Source: CAZSTA01 sp964609495 [NCBI: uncultured bacterium]
Lineage (GTDB): Bacteria; CAZSTA01
NCBI GenBank assembly: GCA_964609495.1
Contig: CAZSTA010000034.1
Span: 1 to 20,136 of the forward strand
Length of the DNA stretch: 20,136 bases
Reading direction: 5' to 3'
Below the pieces are notes generated by a model. That model did no database searches, had not been told where the DNA came from, and saw only the letters and a program-made list of their open reading frames with translations. Numbering within the stretch: position 1 is the first letter of the stretch; every line of letters begins with the position of its first letter. The position numbers and the translations under genes are program-made. Of the stretch, positions 1 to 8,635 are shown piece by piece.

Positions 1-262
1 TGAGCTCACTTTCAGGAATCACGAAATCGTCGCCCCACTCTATATAGACCGGCTCGATAAGTTCTGCGTCGGGGGAGAGATTTTTCTCTATATTCTCTAC
101 AAACATATCAAATTGCTTCTTGCCTCTTTGCCTATCGGCTTCTGGCGTCAAGTTCTCTTTCTCCCCAACTCGGCATGGCCCCTCATACGAAGCGCTGTGG
201 ATAAGTTGGGATAATACAGGCTTGATGTTCACCTTCACGTCAATTGGCTTTACCCTGTTCAT
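1..262 (-). CDS. Partial unrecognised protein, N-terminal 87 residues
   Basis: A minus-strand frame opens at an ATG (262-260) and stays open to the window edge, so only the first 87 residues are visible. The start is well supported by a perfect AAGGAGG Shine-Dalgarno at 277-271, nine bases upstream. The peptide begins MNRVKPIDVKVNIKP, is soluble and charged, and has no signal peptide or membrane segment. It contains the segments HSASYEGPCRVGEKE and PVYIEWGDDFVIPE. The style recalls conserved N-termini of uncharacterised sugar-isomerase-like proteins found near URO-D and sugar-catabolism genes, but this is a weak memory and I do not assign a function. A long non-coding region and a divergent URO-D gene lie upstream. 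Confidence 0.7.
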   Translation of the reverse strand, partial: MNRVKPIDVKVNIKPVLSQLIHSASYEGPCRVGEKENLTPEADRQRGKKQFDMFVENIEKNLSPDAELIEPVYIEWGDDFVIPESEL

Positions 263-387
263 ACTTACTACCTCCTTGATGTTTTTTGTTGACTATATGA
301 GACCAATAGACCTCCATACTGAGCATTTTAAATCTTCCCTATTTTGGTTCTTGCCGAATTAATAAGGTTATCAAAGAATCTTGTTAA

Positions 388-500
388 TTATAACCCTCCC
401 CCTAACCCCCCTCCCATCGAGGGAGGGGGGAATAAAGAGCTTTAGCTCAATCTCAGTGTTCCCTCTCCCCTCGTGGGAGAGGGATAGGAAGAGGGGGGAA
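388..500. repeat. Pair of GC-rich palindromes (REP/MITE-like element)
   Basis: Two perfect hairpins lie side by side. The first has arms CCCCCCTCCC (406-415) and GGGAGGGGGG (421-430) around a 5-nt loop. The second has arms CCCTCTCCC (461-469) and GGGAGAGGG (475-483) around CTCGT. C-rich sequence precedes the first and G-rich sequence follows the second, so the whole block may fold as a larger imperfect inverted repeat. The 19-bp core of the second hairpin (463-481) recurs in inverse orientation at 11772-11790, which marks it as a dispersed intergenic repeat and not a gene-specific terminator. Confidence 0.65.
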
Positions 501-750
501 TTAGTCTTTAACTCCCTAACGAAGAACCAAGAATATGATACCCCTGATTATAAGTTCAAAAACCAAATTAAGGGCAATTCCAAATAACTATATTATATCA
601 GATGTGGGGTAGTTGTCAAGCTCTTAGTAAGGGAAGTTCAAAACCTAATCTGCTCTCGAACATCTCCGACAAAATAGTCAAAAACTTCTCTGAAATTACT
701 TAATCTATTCTCAGCCCGAAGTTCTACATGCTTCCAATTAATCTTAAATA
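501..750. other. Non-coding AT-rich intergenic stretch
   Basis: This stretch lies between the palindromic element and the promoter of the URO-D gene. I see no convincing gene, RNA or further repeat. The only coding-like trace is a 38-residue minus-strand frame without an internal Met (755-638), which I rejected as a gene. Confidence 0.5.
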
Positions 751-751
751 C

Positions 752-780
752 TTGTATTTACGCTTTAATTCGGATATAAT
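752..780 (+). promoter_or_regulatory. Sigma-70-type promoter for the URO-D gene
   Basis: A consensus -10 box TATAAT lies at 775-780 and a partial -35 box TTGTAT at 752-757, with 17 bp between them. Transcription would start near 787, giving a 5' leader of about 90 nt before the coding start at 878. The -10 box is perfect, but the -35 box matches TTGACA at only about half its positions. Confidence 0.55.
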
Positions 781-877
781 ATAAAGAGCAATTATATATC
801 TATAACGAAAATTTGCCCAAAAAGGAAGGCAATAATCATTCTCTATGAGATTTTTTTAGTAAATGGAGGTATCTGCT

Positions 878-2161
878 ATGACTGATCAAACGCAAGCATC
901 TCTAGCTCAACAAAGGATTGAAGCTGATAAACTTGTAATAGAGGCAAAGGATCGAGAAATATTGCGGCGCCTAGCTGGTCGGGTTGCTGAATTGGCAATA
1001 CGACCTATCGAAGATGAGAGACGAAAACTCTGGTATCAGCACAATGCGTTGGGGGCTACTCGTCCCCTCATTTTTTGTGACCCCGAGAACGGTTGGAACG
1101 AGATTATCACCAAAGACCACTTGCAATGCAGGGGAGAACTAGCCCGAGAATGGGAAATGACCTTACGCAAGGAAATATTTTGGGGGAAATCGATGGGTGA
1201 TGACCGAGTAACTGAGCCACATTTCGACATCCCTTATGTATATGTCGAAAGCGATTGGGGAATGCACGAAACGATAATTGGTGGGGAGAACGGTGGCTCT
1301 TATGTTTGGGATGCACCCCTAAAATCTTACGATGACCTCGGCAAACTACATTATCCCCAGATTTTCGTGGATTATGAAGCGACCAATAAACTTCTCTCAC
1401 TAGCAGAAAGGATCTTGGGTGACTTGTTAACGGTGCGACTCAAAGGGAAATGGTGGTGGACTCTCGGTATGACCTGGACATTAGTTAACCTTCGTGGTCT
1501 TGAACAGATCTTTTTTGATATGCATGACTATCCGAATGAGCTCCATCAACTGATGAGTGTTCTGCGCGACGGGACCCTGGCCAAACTTGACTTCCTCGAA
1601 GAAAACGGCCTGTTGAGTTTGAATGACGATGGAACGTATGTAGGCTCAGGAGGATTTGGTTATACCCGGGAACTGCCTCAGGAAGATTTTGATGGCAAAA
1701 CAGTTCGCACCCAAGATATGTGGGGATTCTGCGAAAGTCAAGAAACCTCTACGGTTTCACCAGATATGTTTGCCGAGTTTGTTTTTCCATATCAATTGCC
1801 CATTCTCGGACGGTTTGGGTTGAACTGTTACGGCTGTTGTGAGCCATTAGATAAACGTTGGTACGTAGTGAAGAACATACCTCGACTTAGGCGGGTTTCC
1901 GTCTCCCCTTGGTCCGATTTAGCTGATATGGCTGATAATCTCGGCGATCAGTATATCTATTCGATGAAGCCAACTCCCACCGACTTGGCTATACCGTCTT
2001 TGAACGAGGAGCACGTCCGCGCTAAACTGCGCAGAGCTTTGCAAATCACTCGTAATTGCCGGGTCGAGATAATAATGAAGGACAATCATACGATCGGCAA
2101 CAATCCCCAGAATGTAATCCGTTGGTGCCAAATTGCTCGTGAAGAAGTCGAGGCAATCTAA
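878..2161 (+). CDS. Uroporphyrinogen decarboxylase (URO-D) superfamily protein
   Basis: This 427-residue protein has the C-terminal look of the URO-D/methyltransferase superfamily. Features include a DMHDYPNELHQLM helix (214-226), a strand ending in CYGCCEPLDKR (317-327), SVSPWSDLADMADNLGDQY (341-359) and a C-terminal helix DNHTIGNNPQNVIRWC (402-417). True URO-D acts in haem synthesis, but the length (about 350 is usual) and sequence point to the divergent, uncharacterised or corrinoid-methyltransferase-like branch. The CYGCC cysteines could bind a metal, although the usual H-x-C zinc motif is not obvious. An ATG at 863 is in frame, but GGAGGT (865-870) sits seven bases before the ATG at 878, so I chose 878. 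It is a single gene, with a hairpin after it and a convergent neighbour. The substrate is unknown. Confidence 0.85.
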   Translation: MTDQTQASLAQQRIEADKLVIEAKDREILRRLAGRVAELAIRPIEDERRKLWYQHNALGATRPLIFCDPENGWNEIITKDHLQCRGELAREWEMTLRKEIFWGKSMGDDRVTEPHFDIPYVYVESDWGMHETIIGGENGGSYVWDAPLKSYDDLGKLHYPQIFVDYEATNKLLSLAERILGDLLTVRLKGKWWWTLGMTWTLVNLRGLEQIFFDMHDYPNELHQLMSVLRDGTLAKLDFLEENGLLSLNDDGTYVGSGGFGYTRELPQEDFDGKTVRTQDMWGFCESQETSTVSPDMFAEFVFPYQLPILGRFGLNCYGCCEPLDKRWYVVKNIPRLRRVSVSPWSDLADMADNLGDQYIYSMKPTPTDLAIPSLNEEHVRAKLRRALQITRNCRVEIIMKDNHTIGNNPQNVIRWCQIAREEVEAI

Positions 2162-2251
2162 GTGCATTTGTAACCTCATTTCCCCCTATAGAATGTGATA
2201 TCGAAGGGTATGTATTGAGGCAAGATTACCCCTTTTTATCCACAAAGTGAG

Positions 2252-2283
2252 GGGGCTGGCAGGTCAGAAGACCCGCCAGCCCC
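2252..2283. terminator. Hairpin between convergent URO-D and fdhA genes
   Basis: The arms GGGGCTGGC (2252-2260) and GCCAGCCCC (2275-2283) pair perfectly. Pairing continues inward to about 14 bp, broken by one A-C mismatch in a plus-strand transcript that becomes a G-U pair in the minus-strand transcript. It lies between two convergent stop codons (2161 and 2317), so it probably ends transcripts from both sides. No strong T-run follows on either strand, so intrinsic termination is plausible but not certain. Confidence 0.6.
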
Positions 2284-2316
2284 TGAATAGACTCATTTCC
2301 GTTATTGGAATTATAA

Positions 2317-5049
2317 TTAGGGTCTGAAGCTGGCTGTTCTGAACTTCTTCAAATAATCAGGTGATCTAGCAGGCTCTATGCGCACTGCGCAGAACTTGTA
2401 TTCGGGGATCTTGGCTATGGGATCTAAGGCAGGATTAGTCAAGATATTAGCGGCAGCATCAGCGAAGTGGAAGGTCATAAAGACTACCCCCGCCTTTGGT
2501 CTATCAGTTACCTCTGCCCTAGCTATGATACGTCCTCGTCGAGAGGTAACTCTCACTAGATCACCATCGGATATATTGTATCGCTTAGCATCAGCAGGGT
2601 TAAGCTCGACCAATCCCTCGGGATAGATCGCATCAATAGCTGATCTCCCCGTCATCGTTCTGGTGTGGAACTGATATAAAACTCGACCAGTGGTGAAGAC
2701 AAGGGGGAATTCCTCATCCGGCTCCTCGGCTGGAGATATGTAATCCACCGCACTGAACTTGCCCAGTCCTCTGCTGAATTCCCCCTGGTGCAAGATTTTA
2801 GTGCCTGGATGATCGACATCTGGACATGGCCATTGAAGCCCCTTCTTATCTAAACGGTTATAGCGAATCCCACCATAGATCGGGGTGAGCGAAGCTATTT
2901 CATTCATAATCTCCGCTGGAGAATCATAGTGCATAGGATAACCCATTCTAGTCGCTAGATCGCATACGATCTTCCAATCATCCCGCGTCTCTCCGGGTAA
3001 TTCGATAGCCTTACGCACCCGCTGGATGCGTCTCTCGGTATTAGTGAAAGTTCCGTCCTTCTCAGCGAAGGATCGACCAGGCAACACTACATCTGCCAAT
3101 TTAGCGGTCTCCGTGAGGAATATATCTTGAACGACCAGAAAGTCGAGCTTCTCCAAGCTCTCCCTAACATGATTTATATCAGGATCGCTTACCATCGGGT
3201 TTTCGCCGACGATGAACATCCCCTTTATCTTCCCCTCCCCAGCCGCATTTACCATCTCGACGATTGTTAATCCTGGCTCAGAGGGTAAAGGAACTCCCCA
3301 GGCCTCCTCAAATTTTCTGCGTATTACATCATCAGTAACCTTTTGATACCCAGAGAAGACATTCGGCAATCCTCCCACATCACATGCGCCTTGGACATTG
3401 TTCTGACCGCGTAAGGGATTGACTCCTCCTCCCTCGAGGCCCATATTGCCCAAGAGCATCTGAAGATTAGCACAGGAGAGGACGTTCTGATGTCCATAAG
3501 TATGTTGAGTGATCCCCATCGCATAGAGAAGAGAACTCGGTCGATTATTCCCCAATATCTTCGCCGCTTCCACGATATCACGGGCGGGAACACCGGTGAT
3601 CTTCTCCACATATTCCGGATTGTATCTCTCAATGGTAGCTCTGAACTCCTCAAATCCCTCGGTTCGAGTTTCAACGAACTCCTTATCCCATAGATCAAGA
3701 GATAAGATCACGTTCATCAGACCGTTGAGAAGAGCTATATCAGTGCCTGGTTTCTGTTTAAGATGGATAGTGGCGAATTTGCTCAACTCGATAGAGCGAG
3801 GATCAGCTAGAACGAGCTTTACCCCTCTCAGAACCGCCTGCTTTATCAACATCCCAATGACTGGATGCTGTTCAGTAGTATTACTGCCGATGATGAAATA
3901 GGATCTAGCTTTAGTGGCAATATCCTCAATTGAATTCGTCATCGCTCCGCTACCAAATGCTGTGACCAGACCGGTCACTGTAGGAGAGTGTCAGAGGTGA
4001 GCGCAGTGATCTATGTTATTAGTCCCGATCACTGCCCGCGAGAACTTCTGAACTAAGTAGTTCTCCTCATTGGTGCACTTAGCGGAGGTGAATACACCAA
4101 AGGCATCGCTACCCTCCTTCTCCTTGATCTCGTTGAATTTGCTCGCAACTAGATCCAGAGCCTCATCCCAGCTAGCCTCTACAAACTCGCCCTCCTTCTT
4201 AATAAGCGGTTCGGTAAGGCGATCGGGACTATGCACGAAGTCCCATCCGAAGCGTCCCTTCACACATAAGAAGCCCTTATTAGCGGGAGCGTCCCAGTTG
4301 GAGGTAACTTTGACTATCTTATTATCCTTGACGTTGAGATCGAAGGAACACCCCACGCCACAATAGGAGCAGGTAGTGGTGATCTTCTTAAGCTCCCAAA
4401 CTCTTCCCTTTCCAACAGCTCTCTTTTCAGTAAGCGCACCTACCGGACAGACAGCTATACACAACCCACAAAATACACAAGGGGATTCTTTTAAATCCCC
4501 ATCAAAAGCTGTCCCCACCTTAGAGGTGAATCCTCTATTGATAATCCCTATCGCATCTCGGATCTGAAGCTCTTGACAGGCGCGCACGCAACGACGACAG
4601 AGAATGCACTTGTTATAATCCCGCTCGATAAAGGGATTAGCATCATCTATGGGATAGTGATGCATCTCTCCCCTAAACTCAGTGTCCTTTATCTCATATT
4701 TATAAGCTAAATCCTGCAGAACACAATTCCCATTTTGCTCACAGGTCAAACAATCGAGCGGGTGATCGGACAAGAGTAGTTCTAGGACAAACCTTCTCGC
4801 CCTTATCACCCTCTCAGAATCGGTCCAGACCTCCATCCCTTCGCTGACCGGAAAACTACAAGCTGGCTGTAAGACCCGCTGTTTAGCTACCTCTACCAAG
4901 CAGATACGGCAAGCTCCTTCTGGCTTAAGAGCAGGATGATAGCAGAGAGTAGGAATATCAATCCCAATACTTTGAGCCGCCTCCAAGATAGTGCTTCCCG
5001 CTTCCGCTTGCACCTCCCTATCATTTATCTTCAGATTTACCATTGGCAT
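2317..5049 (-). CDS. fdhA: Selenocysteine-containing NAD-linked formate dehydrogenase, catalytic subunit
   Basis: One frame of 910 residues interrupted by an in-frame TGA (3993-3991), read here as Sec353. It oxidises formate, or reduces CO2, at a Mo/W-bis-MGD centre. An N-terminal NuoG-like part carries a [2Fe-2S] ferredoxin (C36, C47, C50, C64), a His/Cys [4Fe-4S] site (H96, C100, C103, C109) and two [4Fe-4S] motifs (C148-C158 and C191-C201). Then comes the molybdopterin domain with its own cluster (C227, C230, C234, C262). The junction reads [18 protein letters not shown] and continues GSGAMTNSI, the formate dehydrogenase active-site context with the conserved His after Sec. [13 protein letters not shown] further on is also diagnostic. 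Length is close to the Sec-containing FdhA of acetogens. The C-terminal portion could be miscalled as a separate gene starting at GTG 3978, but that GTG is only the Val of PTV. The start at 5049 has GGGGGA upstream. It is the last gene of the rex-MTase-nuoE-nuoF-fdhA run, 149 bp after nuoF. Confidence 0.93.
3961..3993 (-). promoter_or_regulatory. Selenocysteine UGA codon and bacterial SECIS hairpin
   Basis: The TGA at 3993-3991 is followed on the minus strand by a perfect 6-bp stem, GTGACC (3978-3973) and GGTCAC (3967-3962), closing a GGTCT loop (3972-3968). The loop lies at the same distance from the UGA as in E. coli fdhF, and the GGUCU apical sequence that SelB recognises there is the same. 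The stem uses coding bases (TVTGLVT), as bacterial SECIS elements do. The stem and loop are directly visible; decoding as Sec is inferred from this and from the protein context. Confidence 0.92.
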
Positions 5050-5198
5050 TGCTCATCCCCCTAACTTACCTATTATTTTCTTCTCCTTCGCAAAAGCCAA
5101 GTAATATCATAAACATTGCTCTTCCCACAGCTCTCTTCTCCAACCTGACTTACTATTCTATCTATATACTATAACATAATAAGGGGACAACTATCCAT

Positions 5199-7049
5199 TT
5201 AAACAAGTTCTACCATCTCAATAGCTCTTTGGGGACAAAGTTCTACGCACAATCCGCAACCGGTGCACCTACTGGTGGAGATATGATAGGAATTCTTGCC
5301 CTTCTCCGGAGCATCATAGATACATACTCGAGCACATTTACCACAGGCAACACATTTCTTCTCGTCTATTACGGCTTTCCGAGATAGACTTAAGCACACT
5401 CCCGCGGGACAACGTTTATTTTTTATGTGCGCTATATATTCGTCTCGGAAATGCCTAAGAGTACTTATAACTGGGTTGGAAGCTCCTTGCCCTAAGGCAC
5501 AGAGGGAAGTATCAGAGATATATTCGGTCAATTCCTCGAGCGTATCTAGATCCTCCATAGTCCCTTCGCCCTTCGTGATCCGAGTGAGGATCTCCAACAT
5601 TCGGCGAGTGCCTATCCGACAGGGGGTACACTGCCCACAGGATTCATCCTGAATGAATTCCATGAAGAAGCGAGCGACATCAACCATACAGGTATCCTCG
5701 TCCATTATGATCATCCCCCCAGAGCCCATCAGACTGCCAGCCTCAATGAGAGAATCGAAGTCGATAGGAACATCGAGGAACTCTATTGGCAGACATCCCC
5801 CCAATGGCCCTCCCGTCTGAACCGCCTTGAACTGCTTATCGTCTAGCATCCCTCCACCAATATCGTAGATAACCTCGCGCATAGTGATCCCCATTGGGAC
5901 TTCGATCAACCCAGTGTTCTTGACCTTACCAGCGATGGCAAAGGTCTTAGTCCCTTTAGACTTCTCCGTCCCCATACTAGCGAACCAATCTGCCCCCCTC
6001 AGGATTATCTGAGGAATATTGGCCAAAGTTTCCACGTTATTAACCAGGGTCGGTTTTCCCCAGAGTCCTTTCTGGGCGGGAAAAGGAGGTCTCGGTCTTG
6101 GTTCACCGCGTCGTCCCTCGATCGAGGCGATCAGGGCTGTTTCCTCCCCACAGACGAAAGCACCAGCTCCGATTCTCAGCTCGATATCGAAGGAGAAGCC
6201 CGAACCCATAATATCCTCGCCTAGCAATTCCATCCGACGAGCTTGAGGAATAGCTATCGATAAATTCTCTACAGCTTGTGGATACTCCGCTCTAACGTAT
6301 ATATAACCCTGACTCGCCCCTGTTGCATAGCCTGCGATCGCCATTCCCTCAAGGACGCCATGAGGATCCCCCTCCAGAACGGATCTGTCCATAAAAGCCC
6401 CGGGGTCTCCCTCATCTCCATTGCATATTACATATTTAATATCGCTCTCCGGAGCCCTGGTGAATCTCCACTTCAACCCAGTAGGGAAGCCTGCCCCTCC
6501 TCTCCCCCTTAATCCTGATTTCATAACCTCCTCGATCACCTGCTCAGGAGTCATCTCAGTGAGCGCTTTACCCAAAGCCATATAGCCATCTCTAGCGATA
6601 TATTCCTCTATCCTCATAGGATTAATGATCCCACAATTTCTGAGAACAACTCTTACCTCTTTGGGATGAGGTGAACCTAACTCGCTAACTTTCTCCTCGG
6701 TCTCAGTATATAGGAGATGTTCGATCACCTCTCCTCCGATAAGGTGTTTATTTACGATATCACCTACATCCTCAAGGGAAAGGTTTACATAAGTAACTTT
6801 CTCTGGATATATCTCTATCTCTGGGCCAACCTCACAGTGGCCAACCTTAGATACCTCAATTACCTCCACCTTGTCCTTCAATCCATTAGAGTATATCTCT
6901 TTGAACAATACCTCTTCAAGCTCTCTACTTCCCTTAGATAAACATTCCTCATCTGTGCATATTAAAATCACTCTCTTCTCATCTCTTAATCTATCTAATT
7001 TTGAAAACTGCTCTTTGATCTCCCCGAGCTTATCCAATGATATCGCCAT
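5199..7049 (-). CDS. HydB/NuoF-like flavoprotein subunit of formate dehydrogenase
   Basis: This 616-residue protein carries FMN and iron-sulfur clusters and would pass electrons between NAD(P)(H) and the formate dehydrogenase. Domains in order: an N-terminal thioredoxin-like [2Fe-2S] domain (about 25-110); the NuoF core with the FMN motif GRGGAGFPTG (182-191) and nucleotide-site motif GAGAFVCGEETALI (294-307); a [4Fe-4S] site CGQCTPCRIG plus C517 (471-517); and a C-terminal double [4Fe-4S] ferredoxin (C566-C576, C595-C605). This fused layout is that of HydB-type subunits of NADH-linked hydrogenases and formate dehydrogenases, some of which bifurcate electrons. In the N-terminal domain only C31, C36 and C72 are seen; the expected fourth ligand is K68. 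The ATG at 7049 follows a GGAGG site. The nuoE-like gene lies 38 bp upstream. Confidence 0.9.
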   Translation of the reverse strand: MAISLDKLGEIKEQFSKLDRLRDEKRVILICTDEECLSKGSRELEEVLFKEIYSNGLKDKVEVIEVSKVGHCEVGPEIEIYPEKVTYVNLSLEDVGDIVNKHLIGGEVIEHLLYTETEEKVSELGSPHPKEVRVVLRNCGIINPMRIEEYIARDGYMALGKALTEMTPEQVIEEVMKSGLRGRGGAGFPTGLKWRFTRAPESDIKYVICNGDEGDPGAFMDRSVLEGDPHGVLEGMAIAGYATGASQGYIYVRAEYPQAVENLSIAIPQARRMELLGEDIMGSGFSFDIELRIGAGAFVCGEETALIASIEGRRGEPRPRPPFPAQKGLWGKPTLVNNVETLANIPQIILRGADWFASMGTEKSKGTKTFAIAGKVKNTGLIEVPMGITMREVIYDIGGGMLDDKQFKAVQTGGPLGGCLPIEFLDVPIDFDSLIEAGSLMGSGGMIIMDEDTCMVDVARFFMEFIQDESCGQCTPCRIGTRRMLEILTRITKGEGTMEDLDTLEELTEYISDTSLCALGQGASNPVISTLRHFRDEYIAHIKNKRCPAGVCLSLSRKAVIDEKKCVACGKCARVCIYDAPEKGKNSYHISTSRCTGCGLCVELCPQRAIEMVELV

Positions 7050-7087
7050 TTCTTTTCTTCTCCTCCCATCATAGAGAACTTCTGATT

Positions 7088-7576
7088 TTATTTATACTCC
7101 TTCAGGATTTCCATAACATTGGAGGGAGTAAGGCCGCCATGCACCTTCTCATCTACTATCATCATCACTGGAGCTTTACTGCAATTACCTACACAGCGAC
7201 ATGTTTCCAGAGTATATCTCATATCGGGGGTGGTCTCATTTACATCGATACCCAATTCCCTCTTCAGCTTCCGCAGAATTCTAGGGGCTCCGCGCACGTA
7301 ACAAGCGGTTCCTAGACAGACCTCGATCCTATGTCTTCCTCGGGGTTTAGTAGTGAATAGGGTGTAGAATGATACTACTCCATAGATAACCGTAGGAGAG
7401 ATATTTAGCTTCTCCGCTATATAATCCTGTAATTCCTTAGGCAGATAGCCGTATAGCCCTTGAGCTTGGTGTAATATCGAGATAAGAGAACCTTTCTTCC
7501 CCTTCTCCCTCTCTATTATCCGATCTAGCCTAGCTTTATGTTCTTCGAGATCTAATTTGCTGCTCACCTTTGGCAT
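7088..7576 (-). CDS. NuoE-like [2Fe-2S] subunit of formate dehydrogenase
   Basis: A 162-residue thioredoxin-like ferredoxin of the NuoE/HydC/FdsG family. It holds one [2Fe-2S] cluster through C87, C92, C128 and C132 (CLGTAC and CRCVGNC, with an extra C126). The N-terminal helical part LISILHQAQGLYGYLP is typical of NuoE. It would relay electrons with the adjacent NuoF-like subunit. The frame is open back to 7660, but AAAGGAGGT (7595-7587) lies nine bases before the ATG at 7576, and the resulting length matches the family, so I chose that start. A perfect 22-bp dyad lies 25 bp upstream of this start. Confidence 0.92.
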   Translation of the reverse strand: MPKVSSKLDLEEHKARLDRIIEREKGKKGSLISILHQAQGLYGYLPKELQDYIAEKLNISPTVIYGVVSFYTLFTTKPRGRHRIEVCLGTACYVRGAPRILRKLKRELGIDVNETTPDMRYTLETCRCVGNCSKAPVMMIVDEKVHGGLTPSNVMEILKEYK

Positions 7577-7601
7577 TAAGTGAATACCTCCTTTGCTCAT
7601 A

Positions 7602-7623
7602 TATATTCCCCAGGGGGAATATA
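7602..7623. promoter_or_regulatory. Perfect 22-bp inverted repeat upstream of nuoE-like gene
   Basis: TATATTCCCC (7602-7611) and GGGGAATATA (7614-7623) are exact reverse complements separated by AG. The site lies between the methyltransferase stop (7635) and the nuoE-like Shine-Dalgarno. It has operator-like geometry (two 10-bp half-sites, 2-bp centre). No T-run follows it on the minus strand, so it is unlikely to be a terminator. It does not match the Rex consensus (TTGTTAA-N4-TTAACAA type). Function is inferred. Confidence 0.55.
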
Positions 7624-7634
7624 AGATGTGATAT

Positions 7635-8573
7635 CTATCTCCTTCCGAATCGGATGCCATCGGGCAACTTTAATCCATTCGCTCCCTCCCTCTTTAGAGA
7701 CACTAATTTTCTAGGTTTCTGAAAAATAAGTATATACTCGTGGACCTTATTAATCCTAAAGACATACGGATAGCCCAGAGGTCTCAGATTATTATATTCC
7801 TGACGGCGATCCCATATTATTATATCATCAAAGATAAAACCTACTTCCTGCATCATCAAGGCAATGTCTATATGAAATGGATAAAACTTCGCTTTCTTTC
7901 TGATATCCATCACTATTATTATACAATATTTTCCATCTTTTAAAACCTCAAATACATAGCTAAAAACTTCTTGCAAAGCATCTATAAACTTTCGATAATC
8001 TTTTATCTTCCCTAAGTCCTCTTTAGTATCACCATAATCCCTAACATCCTTGTAATCAGCAGTTCGCTTTTGGCTTAGTATATCCCAGTAGGGAGGAGAC
8101 GTTAGGCACATATCCACGGAGTTCGGTTTTAAATATTGCAATAGTTCCCTGGCATCTGCCCTATATATCTTATAATTTCTCCCTTCGCCAATATCAAATA
8201 GCTCCTTCTGCATAAGCCTATCCTCAGCTATCTTAATAAACTCCTCAGATATTTCAAACCCAATTCCTTCCTTACCGACTCTTTTAGCGGCTATAATTGT
8301 GCTACCACTACCCATAAAGGGATCAAGGATGACCTTCTCTTCTTCCCTAGTAAATATCCTTATCAGCCTATCAGTGAGCTGGAGGGGAAACATAGCCGGA
8401 TGGCTTATCTTAATTTCCTCGGAGCTCTTTTTAATATCGTTCCAGACACTGATCGAATATTGAAGCCAAGTTTTGCCATCCAATTCATTACATCTATTTA
8501 AATTCCGATCTTTTCTACTCTTAGAGTCCATCTTTAATTTGCTTATAGTAGCATTATGATCATATTCTCTCAA
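7635..8573 (-). CDS. Site-specific DNA methyltransferase (N4-cytosine/N6-adenine type)
   Basis: An S-adenosylmethionine-dependent DNA methyltransferase. The AdoMet motif DPFMGSGS is followed about 70 residues later by the catalytic motif TSPPYW, whose SPPY form favours N4-cytosine methylation. The motif I then motif IV order is the reverse of the common beta class. The C-terminal KVHEYILIFQK strand is typical. I chose the TTG at 8573 (312 residues) because GAGGAGG lies about ten bases upstream. The frame also extends to an ATG at 8615 (326 residues) that lacks a good Shine-Dalgarno. No restriction endonuclease is nearby, so this appears to be an orphan enzyme. It lies 62 bp after rex and 58 bp before the nuoE-like gene, on the same strand, so it is probably co-transcribed with them. 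Confidence 0.85.
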   Translation of the reverse strand: MREYDHNATISKLKMDSKSRKDRNLNRCNELDGKTWLQYSISVWNDIKKSSEEIKISHPAMFPLQLTDRLIRIFTREEEKVILDPFMGSGSTIIAAKRVGKEGIGFEISEEFIKIAEDRLMQKELFDIGEGRNYKIYRADARELLQYLKPNSVDMCLTSPPYWDILSQKRTADYKDVRDYGDTKEDLGKIKDYRKFIDALQEVFSYVFEVLKDGKYCIIIVMDIRKKAKFYPFHIDIALMMQEVGFIFDDIIIWDRRQEYNNLRPLGYPYVFRINKVHEYILIFQKPRKLVSLKREGANGLKLPDGIRFGRR

Positions 8574-8635
8574 AGAAATCACTCCTCCTCTTATCTTAAC
8601 CAGAATCTCTATCATCAGCTATCTTCTAGTAGAGA

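Noticed and set aside
638-757. 38-residue minus-strand open frame with a protein-like composition (WKHVELRAENRLSNF...)
   Set aside because: It has no start codon, a stop lies directly upstream, and it overlaps the promoter of the URO-D gene. It might be a gene remnant, but there is too little to support a call.
2317-3978. Separate molybdopterin oxidoreductase gene starting at GTG 3978
   Set aside because: It is in the same frame as the upstream fdhA part, and only a TGA and four codons (HSPT) separate the two. There is no Shine-Dalgarno, and the join restores the selenocysteine active site.
5050-5198. Possible small gene or riboswitch in the 149-bp gap between nuoF and fdhA
   Set aside because: I found only a 16-codon frame and no stable fold or known motif. 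It is probably just a spacer.
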